A stretch of 64,000 nt of DNA from Rhizobium sp. Root1212 (GTDB lineage Bacteria; Pseudomonadota; Alphaproteobacteria; Rhizobiales; Rhizobiaceae): assembly GCF_001424985.1 (NCBI RefSeq), contig NZ_LMDA01000022.1, positions 62,001-126,000 of the forward strand. The letters run 5' to 3'. Shown in pieces: positions 1 to 8,863 of the stretch. Every line of letters begins with the position of its first letter. Position 1 is the first letter of the stretch. The notes below the pieces were generated by a model. That model did no database searches. It had not been told where the DNA came from and saw only the letters and a list, made by a program, of their open reading frames with translations. The position numbers were made by a program, and so were the translations under genes.

Positions 1-1
1 T

Positions 2-778
2 GGCCCGCCAAAGCTCAATGATATCGAGGCCCTGCGGCCAGCCGACCTGCGCGGATTTCTGGCCATGCGTCGCAAGGAGGGCGCAGGCGCCCGCACGCTC
101 GGGCGCGGGCTTGCAGGCTTGCGTTCGTTCCTGCGCTATCTGGAACGCAAGGGGCTGGCCAATGCCGCAGGCGCCAGCGCCGTTCGCTCGCCGAAGCAGC
201 CGAAATCCCTGCCGAAGCCGCTGACCGACACTGACGCCCTGCAGGTGGTGACGGAAGGTGCGCAGCTTGCCGAAGAGCCGTGGATCGCCGCCCGCAACGC
301 CGCTGTGCTGACCCTGCTTTACGGCTGCGGCCTGCGTATCTCCGAGGCGCTGGACCTGACCGGCAATGATTTTTCAGGCAGGCCGACCTCGCTGCGCATC
401 ACAGGCAAGGGCGGAAAGACGCGCATCGTACCGCTGATTTCGGCGGCCTGCGACGCCGTGGAGCGCTATCGCAGCCTCTGCCCCTATCACAGCGACGGCG
501 ACGCGCCGCTGTTTCGCGGCGCGCGCGGCGGCAAACTGCAGGCGGGTATCATCCAGCGGGAAATGCAGCGGCTGCGCGGTGCGCTCGGGCTGCCGGATAC
601 CGCCACGCCCCATGCCTTGCGCCATTCCTTTGCGACACATCTCCTGGCGGGCGGCGGGGACCTGCGGACGATCCAGGAACTGCTCGGCCATGCCAGCCTC
701 TCGACGACGCAGGTCTATACCGGCGTCGATTCCACCCGGCTGCTCGAAATCTACGACCGCGCGCATCCGCGCGCTTGA
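2..778 (+). CDS. xerC: Tyrosine recombinase XerC, 5' end cut by the window edge
   Basis: Site-specific tyrosine recombinase that, with XerD, resolves chromosome dimers at dif at the division septum. The frame is open from base 2, so the gene enters from the left. About 258 codons are present, against roughly 300-310 for the family, so some 50 N-terminal residues lie outside. The catalytic set is visible: Arg in CGLRISEAL, Lys in ITGKGGKTR, the HALRHSFATHLL box (HxxR), LGHASL, and the nucleophilic Tyr in TTQVYTGVD near the C-terminus. The ATG at 65 is only an internal Met. XerC rather than XerD is inferred from overall motif wording and chromosomal context and is less certain than the family. 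There are no signs of an integrase-bearing element around it. Confidence 0.85.
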   Translation, partial: GPPKLNDIEALRPADLRGFLAMRRKEGAGARTLGRGLAGLRSFLRYLERKGLANAAGASAVRSPKQPKSLPKPLTDTDALQVVTEGAQLAEEPWIAARNAAVLTLLYGCGLRISEALDLTGNDFSGRPTSLRITGKGGKTRIVPLISAACDAVERYRSLCPYHSDGDAPLFRGARGGKLQAGIIQREMQRLRGALGLPDTATPHALRHSFATHLLAGGGDLRTIQELLGHASLSTTQVYTGVDSTRLLEIYDRAHPRA

Positions 779-873
779 GCGCCGCGATGACGACATATTA
801 ACCATGCTTGTTAAGGGGCTCGTGAAGGCTGAAGCGATAGGGTCGGCTTTTCTTTCGCAAGACGGGGCGAAGC

Positions 874-1950
874 ATGCCGCATTTGATGATCTCCTCCGCA
901 CGCCGCATGGCCGCCTCTCTGGGCGATGCCGTCGTCGCGCTGGTCATGGCGCTGCATCTCACCTTTGCGCTCAGCCTGATTGCTGCGCTTCTCGCCATCT
1001 CGCAGGCCCGCGCCGAGGATGTCTCCTGCGGCGGGCGCAATCTTGTCGAGGACTGGCGCGCCAACGATCCGGCGCGATTGGCAGCGGTGGAGAAGGAAGC
1101 GGCCAAAATCCCGAACGGCAAGGGGCTTTTCTGGAAAATCGCGAAGGACGGCGCACCACCCTCCTATCTGCTCGGCACCATGCATGTGACCGATCCGCGC
1201 GTGCTGGCCATGCCGAAAGGTGCGCCGGAGGCGTATCAGGCGGCCGGAACGGTCATTGTCGAATCCGACGAGATCGTCGATGAGAAGAAGGCGGCGGCGG
1301 CCATCATGATGCGGCCGGACCTGACGATGTTTGCCGATGGCAAGACCATCGGCGATTTCCTCAAACCCGACGAGAAGCAGACGCTGGAGGCCGGGCTGAA
1401 GGCGCGCGGCATTCCGCTGGCGCTGGTTTCCAGGATGAAGCCGTGGATGATTGCGAGCTTCGTGGCATTGCCCGCCTGCGAAATGAGCCGCAAGGCCGCC
1501 GGCGCCTCCTTCCTCGACAAGCAGCTTGCCGAAGAGGCCCTGAAGACGGGCAAGACGCTGAAGGGGCTTGAAACCCTGACCGAGCAGTTGCAGGCCATGG
1601 ACGCCCTGCCCGCGCAATTCCACGTGCAGGCGCTGGTCGAGACGTTGCGGCTTGGCGACACGGTGAAGGACGTGATGGAAACGACGACCGAACTCTATCT
1701 CAGCGGCGAGATCGGTATGGTGATGCCGGTCATGAAGGCCGTTTCCGAAGAAGAGGCCGGCAGCAGCGACGATGCCGATTTCGAACAGCGGATCATCACC
1801 GACCGCAACCACACCATGGCGACCCGCGCCCGGCCGATCCTCGAAAAGGGCAATGCCTTCATGGCGGTGGGCGCACTGCACCTGCCGGGCGACCAGGGCC
1901 TGGTCGAACTCCTGCGCAAGGACGGCTTCACCGTGACCGCGGTGAACTGA
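874..1950 (+). CDS. TraB/PrgY/GumN-family protein, probably exported
   Basis: 358 residues. The N-terminus carries a long hydrophobic stretch (about residues 20-45) ending in an Ala-rich possible signal-peptidase site (ARA before ED, about residue 48), so the protein is probably secreted to the periplasm or membrane anchored. Residues 100-104 read LGTMH and a second GALHLPG motif lies near residue 330. These paired Gly...His motifs mark the TraB/PrgY/GumN family, some members of which are proposed metal-dependent proteases. The substrate is unknown. The gene follows xerC by about 95 bases and precedes ftsZ2 by about 140 bases, so it may be its own unit. An alternative start at Met12 would shorten the N-region without changing the interpretation. 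Confidence 0.75.
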   Translation: MPHLMISSARRMAASLGDAVVALVMALHLTFALSLIAALLAISQARAEDVSCGGRNLVEDWRANDPARLAAVEKEAAKIPNGKGLFWKIAKDGAPPSYLLGTMHVTDPRVLAMPKGAPEAYQAAGTVIVESDEIVDEKKAAAAIMMRPDLTMFADGKTIGDFLKPDEKQTLEAGLKARGIPLALVSRMKPWMIASFVALPACEMSRKAAGASFLDKQLAEEALKTGKTLKGLETLTEQLQAMDALPAQFHVQALVETLRLGDTVKDVMETTTELYLSGEIGMVMPVMKAVSEEEAGSSDDADFEQRIITDRNHTMATRARPILEKGNAFMAVGALHLPGDQGLVELLRKDGFTVTAVN

Positions 1951-2092
1951 GGCCGCCCAAACGTCTCCGAAAAGATCCGGCCCTTGCATCCGTGCCGCCT
2001 CTCTGCCTTTTTGAGGATCTATTCTGCAAGGCGATACTGATTCGTTTGAACCGATCTGCTTCGCCGCAGCTTCATCCCGAGGGACACGACGC

Positions 2093-3124
2093 ATGAATTT
2101 CAAGAAGCCCGACGTTTCGGAAATGAGACCGAAGATCACCGTCATCGGTGTTGGCGGCGGCGGCGGCAACGCCATCAACAACATGATTTCCGAAGGCCTG
2201 CAGGGCGCGGAATTCGTGGTGGCCAATACCGATGCGCAGGCGCTGACCATGTCGAAAGCGACCCGGCTGATACAGCTCGGCTCGCAGGTGACCGAGGGTC
2301 TCGGCGCCGGCTCGCTGCCGGACGTCGGCCGTGCCGCTGCGGAAGAATCGATCGACGAGATCATGGATCATCTCGGCGGCACCCATATGTGCTTCGTCAC
2401 CGCCGGCATGGGCGGCGGCACCGGCACGGGTGCAGCCCCGGTGATCGCGCAGGCGGCGCGCAATGCCGGCATCCTGACGGTTGCCGTCGTCACCAAGCCC
2501 TTCAGCTTCGAAGGCAAGCGCCGCATGCAGACGGCCGAGGAAGGCATCGAGCGCCTGCGTGAGGCGGCCGATACCGTCATCGTCATCCCGAACCAGAACC
2601 TCTTCCGCATCGCCGATGCCAAGACCACCTTTGCCGATGCCTTCGTGATCGCCGACCGGGTGCTCTATTCCGGCGTCGGCTGCATCACCGACCTCATCGT
2701 CAAGGAAGGCCTGATCAACCTCGACTTCGCCGACGTGAAAACCGTCATGAAGGGCATGGGCCGCGCCATGATGGGCACGGGCGAAGCCTCCGGCGAAGGC
2801 CGTGCGCTGAAAGCTGCGGAAGCGGCGATCGCCAACCCGCTGCTCAGTGAAGTCTCGATGCGCGGTGCCAAGGGCGTGCTGATCTCGATTTCCGGCGGCA
2901 TGGACATGACGCTGTTCGAAGTCGACGAGGCAGCGACGCGCATCCGCGAGGAAGTGTACGAGGAAGCCGACATCGTCGTCGGCTCGATCTTCGACCGCAA
3001 TCTGGATGGCGTGTTCCGCGTTTCGGTCGTGGCGACCGGGCTTGATCCGAACGGTATCGGTGCGGCCACCGGGCCTGTCGATGCGCAGACGGCAGCTGCG
3101 CTGCAGACACGGACGCTGCAGTAA
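2093..3124 (+). CDS. ftsZ2: Short FtsZ paralogue (FtsZ2 type)
   Basis: Tubulin-like GTPase of 343 residues. The nucleotide-binding [11 protein letters not shown] lies near residues 19-29 and the tubulin signature GGGTGTG near residues 107-113. The T7 region reads [10 protein letters not shown]. The protein stops right after the C-terminal GTPase subdomain. The long Pro/Gln-rich linker and the conserved C-terminal peptide that recruits FtsA and ZapA-type partners are absent. Rhizobia carry a full-length FtsZ of about 580-600 residues elsewhere plus such a truncated copy, so this is the accessory FtsZ2 rather than the main divisome FtsZ. It is monocistronic, with a strong terminator hairpin about 25 bases after the stop. 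The start follows GAGGGA with normal spacing. Confidence 0.88.
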   Translation: MNFKKPDVSEMRPKITVIGVGGGGGNAINNMISEGLQGAEFVVANTDAQALTMSKATRLIQLGSQVTEGLGAGSLPDVGRAAAEESIDEIMDHLGGTHMCFVTAGMGGGTGTGAAPVIAQAARNAGILTVAVVTKPFSFEGKRRMQTAEEGIERLREAADTVIVIPNQNLFRIADAKTTFADAFVIADRVLYSGVGCITDLIVKEGLINLDFADVKTVMKGMGRAMMGTGEASGEGRALKAAEAAIANPLLSEVSMRGAKGVLISISGGMDMTLFEVDEAATRIREEVYEEADIVVGSIFDRNLDGVFRVSVVATGLDPNGIGAATGPVDAQTAAALQTRTLQ

Positions 3125-3148
3125 GCGGCGGGAGATTTTGAACGATGG

Positions 3149-3175
3149 AGGGCGCCGCGAGGCGCCCTTTGTTTT
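3149..3175 (+). terminator. Rho-independent terminator of ftsZ2
   Basis: AGGGCGCC (3149-3156) pairs with GGCGCCCT (3161-3168) across a GCGA tetraloop, followed by TTTGTTTT. It lies 25 bases after the ftsZ2 stop. Confidence 0.85.
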
Positions 3176-3213
3176 GGCAGGAGAGCTAGATCGCACGCCC
3201 AGCGAAAGCACCA

Positions 3214-3705
3214 TTACCGGTCGGGCACCAAAAGATTCTTTTGTAGCCCTATTTTCTCAAGATAGATTTCAAGGATAGGGTCAAAAGCCGTTTCGCGAAC
3301 ATTCTGCTTGTATCCAAGGCGTTCATACAGCCCCAGAGCACGTTCATTGGCGGCAGCGACATGAATTCGCGCTGCGGGATAACCGCGGCTGAGAATCTCA
3401 CGTTCGAGCGCCCTAACTAATGCTGATCCAACGCCTCGTCCCTCAAATTCGGGGGAAACCCAGATATCGCTAATGTAGTCGTCTTCATTTTCGCATGCAC
3501 CAATGCCGGCTGCTCGCCCATCGACGATAGCAACTAATATCCTGGCCCCCATTTCACTGAGAAAAGGTATGAAAGGATTTTTGCTCTCGATTTTGGAAGA
3601 GGTCGCAGCAGGGACGAGCGGCCCGATACCCTTACTCCAGGCAGCCAACCCAATTTCAGCAAGGCTGTAGACGTCTTCGGGTATTGCATTTCGTATCTCG
3701 ATCAT
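3214..3705 (-). CDS. GNAT-family N-acetyltransferase
   Basis: 163 residues, a single GNAT fold. Motif A is visible as SPEFEGRGVGSALV (the acetyl-CoA pyrophosphate loop, R-G-x-G-x-A type). It is followed by the C-terminal ANERALGLYERLGYKQ block typical of the family, where the Tyr often acts as general acid. The acceptor substrate cannot be read from the sequence. Codon use looks more A/T-rich than the neighbours, with codons such as TTA-, ATA- and AAT-type that are rare in ftsZ2 and lpdA. The gene sits alone, opposite in orientation to ftsZ2, between two similar hairpins. That fits a horizontally acquired accessory gene, but this is inference. Confidence 0.8.
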   Translation of the reverse strand: MIEIRNAIPEDVYSLAEIGLAAWSKGIGPLVPAATSSKIESKNPFIPFLSEMGARILVAIVDGRAAGIGACENEDDYISDIWVSPEFEGRGVGSALVRALEREILSRGYPAARIHVAAANERALGLYERLGYKQNVRETAFDPILEIYLEKIGLQKNLLVPDR

Positions 3706-3794
3706 GACGTACCTCTATGAAGAGTGGGCGTCACCGTAGCACTCACAACAAGAGTGCGCGGTGGACAACACGAGACCACGAAATCTTCGGACTG

Positions 3795-3816
3795 AGGGCG
3801 CCTCGTGAGGCGCCCT
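3795..3816 (-). terminator. Hairpin downstream of lpdA
   Basis: AGGGCGCC (3795-3802) and GGCGCCCT (3809-3816) form an 8-bp stem with a 6-base loop, 14 bases after the lpdA stop. The trailing T-run is poor, so termination may be partial. The stem matches the ftsZ2 terminator. Confidence 0.6.
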
Positions 3817-3829
3817 TGTGTATCCGCGA

Positions 3830-5236
3830 TCACATATGGATCGGTTTGAAGAAGGTCGCGAGTGCGGCTTCCTTGACGGCTTCCGACATGGTCGGGTGTG
3901 CATGGCAGGTGCGGCCGAGGTCTTCGGAGGAACCGCCGAATTCCATCAGCACGGCGATCTCGTGGATCATCTCGCCGGCGCCGAACCCGACGATGTGGCC
4001 GCCGAGAACGCGGTCGGTTTCCTTGTCGGCGAGGATCTTCACGAAACCGTCGGTCTGCAGCATGGCGCGGGCGCGGCCGTTGGCGGTGAAGGGGAATTTG
4101 CCGACCTTGTAGGCGATGCCTGCAGCCTTCAGCTCCTCTTCCGTCTTGCCGACGGAGGCGACTTCCGGCTGGGTGTAGACGACGCCCGGAATGACATCGT
4201 AGTTCACGTGGCCGGCCTGTCCCGCGAGGATTTCGGCAAGAGCGACGCCCTCGTCTTCCGCCTTGTGGGCGAGCATCGGACCGCGCACGACGTCGCCGAT
4301 CGCATAGATGCCATCGACATTGGTCTTGAAGTGGCCGTCGATTTCGACGCGGCCGCGGTTGTCGAGGGCAACGCCGGCTTCTTCAAGGCCGAGGTCGGCC
4401 GTGTAGGGCTTGCGGCCGGTGGCGATGAGGACGACGTCGGCTTCGAGCGTCTGGGCGTCGCCACCCTTGACCGGCTCATAGGTGACCTTGGCGCCGGAAC
4501 CCGACTTTTCGACACCGGTGACCTTGGCGCCGAGCTTGAAATCGAAGCCCTGCTTGGCCAGCATACGCTGGAACTGCTTGGAGACTTCGCCGTCCATGCC
4601 GCCGAGGATGGTGTCGAGATATTCGACGACCGTGACCTTGGCGCCGAGGCGCTGCCAGACCGAGCCGAGTTCGAGGCCGATGACGCCCCCGCCGACGACG
4701 ATCAGGGTCTGCGGAACCTTCTTCAGCGCGATGCCGCCGGTGGACGAGATGATGACCTCTTCGTCGATCTCGACCGGAACGCCCGGAATGCCCGCGACGT
4801 CGGAGCCGGTGGCGATGACGATGTTCTTGGTTTCGAGGACCTGCTCGGAACCGTCTTCAGCCTTCACCGCGACCTTGCCGGCCGAGACGACGCGGCCGGC
4901 GCCCTGGAAGCCGTCGATCTTGTTCTTCTTGAACAGGAAGGCGACGCCGTCGGTGTTGGATTTCACCGTCGCATCCTTGTGGGCCATCATCTTGTCGAGA
5001 TTGAGCGTCGGGGCCGCGACTTCGACGCCGAGAACATCGATGCCGTGGGCGGTGTGGTGGAAGACTTCCGAGGCATGCAGCAGCGCCTTGGAGGGGATGC
5101 AGCCGATGTTCAGGCAGGTGCCGCCGTAGGTCGCACGCTTTTCGACCACGGCGACCTTCAGACCGAGCTGGGCTGCCTTGACGGCGCAGACATAACCGCC
5201 GGGACCGGAGCCGATTACGATGAGATCATAGGCCAT
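3830..5236 (-). CDS. lpdA: Dihydrolipoyl dehydrogenase (E3), 2-oxoglutarate dehydrogenase associated
   Basis: FAD-dependent E3 subunit that reoxidises dihydrolipoyl groups of 2-oxoacid dehydrogenase complexes with NAD+. 468 residues, the usual length. The FAD-binding GSGPGG is at residues 9-14, the redox disulfide is Cys41/Cys46 (CLNIGC), the NAD-binding GGGVIGLELG lies mid-protein, and the C-terminal HAHPTMSE supplies the catalytic His447-Glu452 pair. It lies downstream of sucA and sucB on the same strand, separated by four unrelated genes. It is therefore most simply the E3 of that complex, though E3 can be shared with pyruvate dehydrogenase. The start follows a GGAAGGA ribosome-binding site. 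Confidence 0.96.
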   Translation of the reverse strand: MAYDLIVIGSGPGGYVCAVKAAQLGLKVAVVEKRATYGGTCLNIGCIPSKALLHASEVFHHTAHGIDVLGVEVAAPTLNLDKMMAHKDATVKSNTDGVAFLFKKNKIDGFQGAGRVVSAGKVAVKAEDGSEQVLETKNIVIATGSDVAGIPGVPVEIDEEVIISSTGGIALKKVPQTLIVVGGGVIGLELGSVWQRLGAKVTVVEYLDTILGGMDGEVSKQFQRMLAKQGFDFKLGAKVTGVEKSGSGAKVTYEPVKGGDAQTLEADVVLIATGRKPYTADLGLEEAGVALDNRGRVEIDGHFKTNVDGIYAIGDVVRGPMLAHKAEDEGVALAEILAGQAGHVNYDVIPGVVYTQPEVASVGKTEEELKAAGIAYKVGKFPFTANGRARAMLQTDGFVKILADKETDRVLGGHIVGFGAGEMIHEIAVLMEFGGSSEDLGRTCHAHPTMSEAVKEAALATFFKPIHM

Positions 5237-5257
5237 GACATATCCTTCCTTGTGGGG

Positions 5258-6010
5258 CTAACGGCCGCCGCTGACATTGAGGATGGCACCCGTGACATAG
5301 GATGCCGAAGACGAAAGTAGGTAAAGAACCGCATCCGCGACCTCCTGCGCCTCGCCGGGCCGCTGCATCGGAATGCCGGGCGCCATGTCGCGGGCTCTGT
5401 TGGGCAAGCCGCCGGAGGCGTGGATTTCGGTATCGATGACGCCGGGACGCACGGCATTGACGCGGATGCCCTCGGTCGCGACTTCGCGGGCGAGGCCGAC
5501 GGTGAAGGTATCGATCGCGCCCTTGGCGGCGGCATAATCGACATATTGGCCCGCGGAACCGAGAACGGCGGCCATGGAGGAGATATTGACGATCACACCG
5601 CCCTTGCCGCCCCGGCTTTTGGACATGCGGCGCACGGCCTCTCCGGCGCAGAGGATGGAGCCGGTGACATTGACGCGCAGCATACGGTCGATGCGGGCGA
5701 AATCCATCTCGTCGATGCGCTGCGGCGGGCCGACGATACCGGCATTGTTGACGAGGCCGTCGAGCCGGCCATAGGTGCTGTCGATGGTGGCGAACATCGC
5801 TTCGATATCGCTGGGTTCGGCGACATCGCCGGCAACCGCGATCGCCTCGCCGCCGGCCCTGACGATATCGGTAACGACGGCTTCAGCGGCGGCGGCATTG
5901 GCCGCATAATTCACGACCACGCGCCAACCAGCCGCGGCAGCGGAGCGGCAGATGGCGGCCCCGATGCCACGGCTGCCGCCGGTAACGAGAAGAACAGGCT
6001 TTTCCGTCAT
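5258..6010 (-). CDS. SDR-family NAD(P)-dependent oxidoreductase
   Basis: Classical short-chain dehydrogenase/reductase, 250 residues. Residues 10-17 read TGGSRGIG (cofactor loop), NNAG is present mid-protein, and the active site is Ser in NISSM with the YVDYAAAK (YxxxK) motif. The C-terminus YVTGAILNVSGGR resembles FabG-like and glucose dehydrogenase-like members. The substrate is unknown. I chose the ATG at 6010 because it overlaps the TGA of the upstream gene as ATGA, which indicates translational coupling. A start three codons earlier (6019) is also open. It is the last gene of a small cassette between sucB and lpdA. Confidence 0.85.
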   Translation of the reverse strand: MTEKPVLLVTGGSRGIGAAICRSAAAAGWRVVVNYAANAAAAEAVVTDIVRAGGEAIAVAGDVAEPSDIEAMFATIDSTYGRLDGLVNNAGIVGPPQRIDEMDFARIDRMLRVNVTGSILCAGEAVRRMSKSRGGKGGVIVNISSMAAVLGSAGQYVDYAAAKGAIDTFTVGLAREVATEGIRVNAVRPGVIDTEIHASGGLPNRARDMAPGIPMQRPGEAQEVADAVLYLLSSSASYVTGAILNVSGGR

Positions 6011-6495
6011 GCCGCGCATCCCTTGAAGGCAAAGACATCCCAGGGCGCGACAGTGAGCTTCTCCCCGATGGAGGAAGCTTTGACGGCGGGGCCGAAATCG
6101 GGGAGCAGCAACTGCTGCGCAGCCGCAGCCGTTTCAGCGGGCAGGAGGTCGATCTTGCCGGCAGACGAGACGGAATAAACCACACCCTGCCAGATCATGC
6201 AGGCGGCGAGGTCATCGCCGGTTATGTCGCCTTCCGGGCAATTGTGCATGACCATGCCATTGGCGCGCTCGGGATCGCCGGAGAGCATGACGAAGCCTTC
6301 AAGCTTCAGGTCGGTCTTGAGGACGATGACGTCGAAACGGTTGCTGGTCGTGGCGCTCTCGGCGCCGACCGGCGCAAAGCGCAGTTCGTAAGCGCCATTG
6401 GCATCGCCGTAGATCGCCCGGCTCTGCGGGCAATCGGCCGCCTGCGCGGCAAAGGGCGCAAGCGAACACAGCAATGCGGTGATAGCACGCTTCAT
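6007..6495 (-). CDS. Conserved secreted protein of unknown function
   Basis: 162 residues starting at MKRAITALL. A classical signal peptide (about residues 1-20, ending AAQA) predicts export to the periplasm. The mature part has four cysteines, two of them in ADCPQS and HNCPEGD, which could form disulfides. I recognise no catalytic motif. It ends in an ATGA overlap with the SDR gene and begins two bases after the end of the LysE-family gene, so it is probably co-transcribed and translationally coupled. A longer open frame upstream of 6495 runs into the LysE gene and is not believable as coding. Confidence 0.7.
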   Translation of the reverse strand: MKRAITALLCSLAPFAAQAADCPQSRAIYGDANGAYELRFAPVGAESATTSNRFDVIVLKTDLKLEGFVMLSGDPERANGMVMHNCPEGDITGDDLAACMIWQGVVYSVSSAGKIDLLPAETAAAAQQLLLPDFGPAVKASSIGEKLTVAPWDVFAFKGCAA

Positions 6496-6497
6496 CG

Positions 6498-7139
6498 TCA
6501 GACAGCCTTTTCCGTCGCAAGCTTCAGGCCAAGCGCGATGAAGACGAGGCCGCTGGCGCGGTCGATCCACTGGCTCATGCGCGAGAAGGCGGCCCGCATC
6601 TTCGGCGTCGTCATGAACAGGCTGACGCCGACGAACCAGAGGATGAGGCAGCTTGCCATGACGAGGCCATAACCGAACTTGACCGGGATCGGCGTATGCG
6701 CGGAAACCACCGTCGAGAAGATCGACAGGAAGAAGAACACCGCCTTCGGGTTCAACGCATTGGCGGCAAAGCCGAGGCCGAAGGCCTTGAATGCGGATTG
6801 TGCCTTGTGGGCGGCATCCGTGTCGCCGGTGAGTTCCGTCATATCGGTCTTGCCGGCGCGCAGCGCCTTGATGCCGATATAGATCAGGTAAGCGACACCG
6901 CACCATTTGACGATGTTGAAGAGGTAGATCGACTGGGAAATGATCAGGCCGAGACCCAGGATCGTATAGGTCACATGGAACATCAGCGACGTGCCGATGC
7001 CGAAGGAGGTGATGATCGCGGAGCGGCGGCCATGGATGAGCGACTGGCGCATGACCATGGCAAGGTCCGCACCGGGCGAGACGATAGCGAAAGCGAAGAT
7101 CGCCATCAGCGAGGCGAGTTCGAAGAGATACGGGTGCAT
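6498..7139 (-). CDS. LysE/RhtB-family amino-acid exporter
   Basis: 213 residues with about six hydrophobic segments. The family signature near the first helix reads SPGADLAMVMRQSL, matching the PGP-type motif of LysE/RhtB exporters in the inner membrane. These export amino acids or their derivatives by proton antiport. The substrate here (Lys/Arg, Thr, homoserine lactone or other) cannot be decided. It lies between the MAPEG gene and the secreted unknown gene, all leftward, with two bases to the next gene. Confidence 0.85.
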   Translation of the reverse strand: MHPYLFELASLMAIFAFAIVSPGADLAMVMRQSLIHGRRSAIITSFGIGTSLMFHVTYTILGLGLIISQSIYLFNIVKWCGVAYLIYIGIKALRAGKTDMTELTGDTDAAHKAQSAFKAFGLGFAANALNPKAVFFFLSIFSTVVSAHTPIPVKFGYGLVMASCLILWFVGVSLFMTTPKMRAAFSRMSQWIDRASGLVFIALGLKLATEKAV

Positions 7140-7175
7140 GCAGTTACTCCGTCCGGAAGCCCAGCCCGTCTTCTA

Positions 7176-7589
7176 TCAAAAGATGAGCCGGGAAACCATG
7201 ATCAGCAGACCGGCCAGCGAGCCGAGCCAGACCAGCGAGCGGATATAAGGCACGCCAGCAAGATAGAGCGGAATATAGACGAGGCGGCAGATAAACCACA
7301 GCCACGCCCCCACGAGACCCCATCCGCCGGGATCGCCCGTCATCGCCAGCCCCAGGGCGAGGCCGACAAAGGTGGGATAGGTTTCGCGGAAATTTCTCGA
7401 CGCGCGTTCGGCGCGCCCGGCGATCTTGCCGGACGGCTCTTTGTGCTCGTCGCGCGGACCGGCATTCCAGGCCGATCCGAGTTCCTGCGTCGCCAATATG
7501 CCTTGAAGGCCGACATGGAAGACCAGCAGCACGACGCTCCATGCAAGAAGCGTCAGGAACGGCGAACCGGCCAGTGCTGCTGCATCCAT
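7176..7589 (-). CDS. MAPEG-family membrane protein
   Basis: 137 residues with about four hydrophobic helices. The RNFRETYPTFVGLAL segment and the RLVYIPLYLAGVPYIRS segment match the conserved Asn/Glu and Arg/Tyr positions of MAPEG proteins (membrane-associated proteins in eicosanoid and glutathione metabolism). Bacterial members are often poorly characterised and may be glutathione-binding. It sits twelve bases downstream of sucB and may be read through from the suc operon. Function beyond family is unknown. Confidence 0.8.
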   Translation of the reverse strand: MDAAALAGSPFLTLLAWSVVLLVFHVGLQGILATQELGSAWNAGPRDEHKEPSGKIAGRAERASRNFRETYPTFVGLALGLAMTGDPGGWGLVGAWLWFICRLVYIPLYLAGVPYIRSLVWLGSLAGLLIMVSRLIF

Positions 7590-7601
7590 GATCCGCTATC
7601 C

Positions 7602-8819
7602 TTAGAGATCGAGAACCAGGCGTTCCGGATCTTCCAGGCTTTCCTTGACGCGTACCAGGAAGGTCACGGCTTCCTTACCGTCGACCATACGGTGATCGTA
7701 GGAGAGCGCGAGATACATCATCGGACGGATGACGATCTGGCCGCCGACGACGACCGGACGCTCCTGGATCTTGTGCATGCCGAGAATGCCCGACTGCGGC
7801 GCGTTCAGGATCGGCGAGGACATCAGCGAACCGTAGACGCCCCCGTTGGAGATGGTGAAGGTGCCGCCCTGCATGTCGGCCATGGAGAGCGCGCCGTCAC
7901 GGGCGAGCTTGCCGAGGCGGCCGATGTCCTTCTCGATTTCGGCGATCGACATCTGGTCGGCATCGCGCACCACCGGAACGACGAGGCCTTTGTCGGTGCC
8001 GACGGCGACGCCGATGTGGCAGAAGTTCTTGTAGATGATGTCGGTGCCGTCGATCTCGGCGTTGACGGCCGGGATTTCCTTCAGCGCGTGGGTGACGGCC
8101 TTGGTGAAGAAGCCCATGAAGCCGAGCTTCACGCCGTGCTTCTTCTCGAAAATGTCCTTGTAACGGTTGCGCAGCGCCATGACGGCCGACATGTCCACCT
8201 CGTTATAGGTGGTGAGCATGGCGGCGGTGTTCTGCGCGTCCTTGAGGCGACGGGCGATCGTCTGGCGAAGGCGGGTCATCTTGACGCGCTCTTCGCGCGG
8301 CGCGTCTTCGGCCGGCGACGGCGCACGGGCAACGGCCGGGGTTGCGGCAGGAGCGGAGACGCCCTTGGCGACAGCAGCGAGAACGTCGCCCTTCAGCACC
8401 TGACCACGCTTGCCGGAACCATCGACATCCGACGCCGACAGGTTGTTTTCAGCAAGCAGCTTGGCGGCGGCCGGTGCGGCCGGCATGGCGGCGGCGGCAG
8501 GTGCAGCAACCGGTGCCGGTGCGGCAGCGGCCGGTGCGGCCTTCTTCTCGGCAGCACCGGGAGCGGCGGCGGCAGCGCCGGCACCTTCGGCGATCTGGCC
8601 GAGCAGTGCGCCGAGGCCGACTGTTTCACCGGCATTGGCGACGATTTCGGAAAGCACGCCGGCAGCAGGGGCCGGAACTTCGATCGTCACCTTGTCGGTT
8701 TCGAGTTCGAGGATCGGCTCGTCGGCCTTGACGGTATCGCCGACCTTCTTGAACCAGGTACCGACGGTGGCCTCGCTGACGGATTCGCCCAGGGTGGGCA
8801 CGCGGATTTCTGTAGCCAT
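7602..8819 (-). CDS. sucB: Dihydrolipoyllysine succinyltransferase, E2 of 2-oxoglutarate dehydrogenase
   Basis: 405 residues. Domain order: lipoyl domain (1-78) with the lipoylated Lys43 in [11 protein letters not shown], an Ala/Pro-rich flexible linker (about 80-115), an E1/E3-binding domain (about 117-155, around [19 protein letters not shown]), and the acyltransferase core ending in [11 protein letters not shown] with catalytic His376 and Asp380. E2 transfers the succinyl group from E1 to CoA. It is directly downstream of sucA with a 58-base gap that contains the end of a strong hairpin. The single lipoyl domain and the VDGKEA wording separate it from pyruvate dehydrogenase E2. Confidence 0.96.
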   Translation of the reverse strand: MATEIRVPTLGESVSEATVGTWFKKVGDTVKADEPILELETDKVTIEVPAPAAGVLSEIVANAGETVGLGALLGQIAEGAGAAAAAPGAAEKKAAPAAAAPAPVAAPAAAAMPAAPAAAKLLAENNLSASDVDGSGKRGQVLKGDVLAAVAKGVSAPAATPAVARAPSPAEDAPREERVKMTRLRQTIARRLKDAQNTAAMLTTYNEVDMSAVMALRNRYKDIFEKKHGVKLGFMGFFTKAVTHALKEIPAVNAEIDGTDIIYKNFCHIGVAVGTDKGLVVPVVRDADQMSIAEIEKDIGRLGKLARDGALSMADMQGGTFTISNGGVYGSLMSSPILNAPQSGILGMHKIQERPVVVGGQIVIRPMMYLALSYDHRMVDGKEAVTFLVRVKESLEDPERLVLDL

Positions 8820-8863
8820 GATTTTAAAAGTCCGTTCTTCAGGTATCGGTTTCGATTATGGGA

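Noticed and set aside
2-778. XerC as part of a mobile element or integron
   Set aside because: Motifs and chromosomal setting fit the housekeeping XerC. No attachment sites, cassette or other element genes are nearby.
796-812. TTAA...TTAA pair downstream of xerC as a CtrA site
   Set aside because: The spacing is nine bases and not seven, so it does not fit the consensus.
3818-5320. 500-codon plus-strand frame opposite lpdA
   Set aside because: lpdA on the minus strand has every catalytic motif, and the plus frame has none and no ribosome-binding site.
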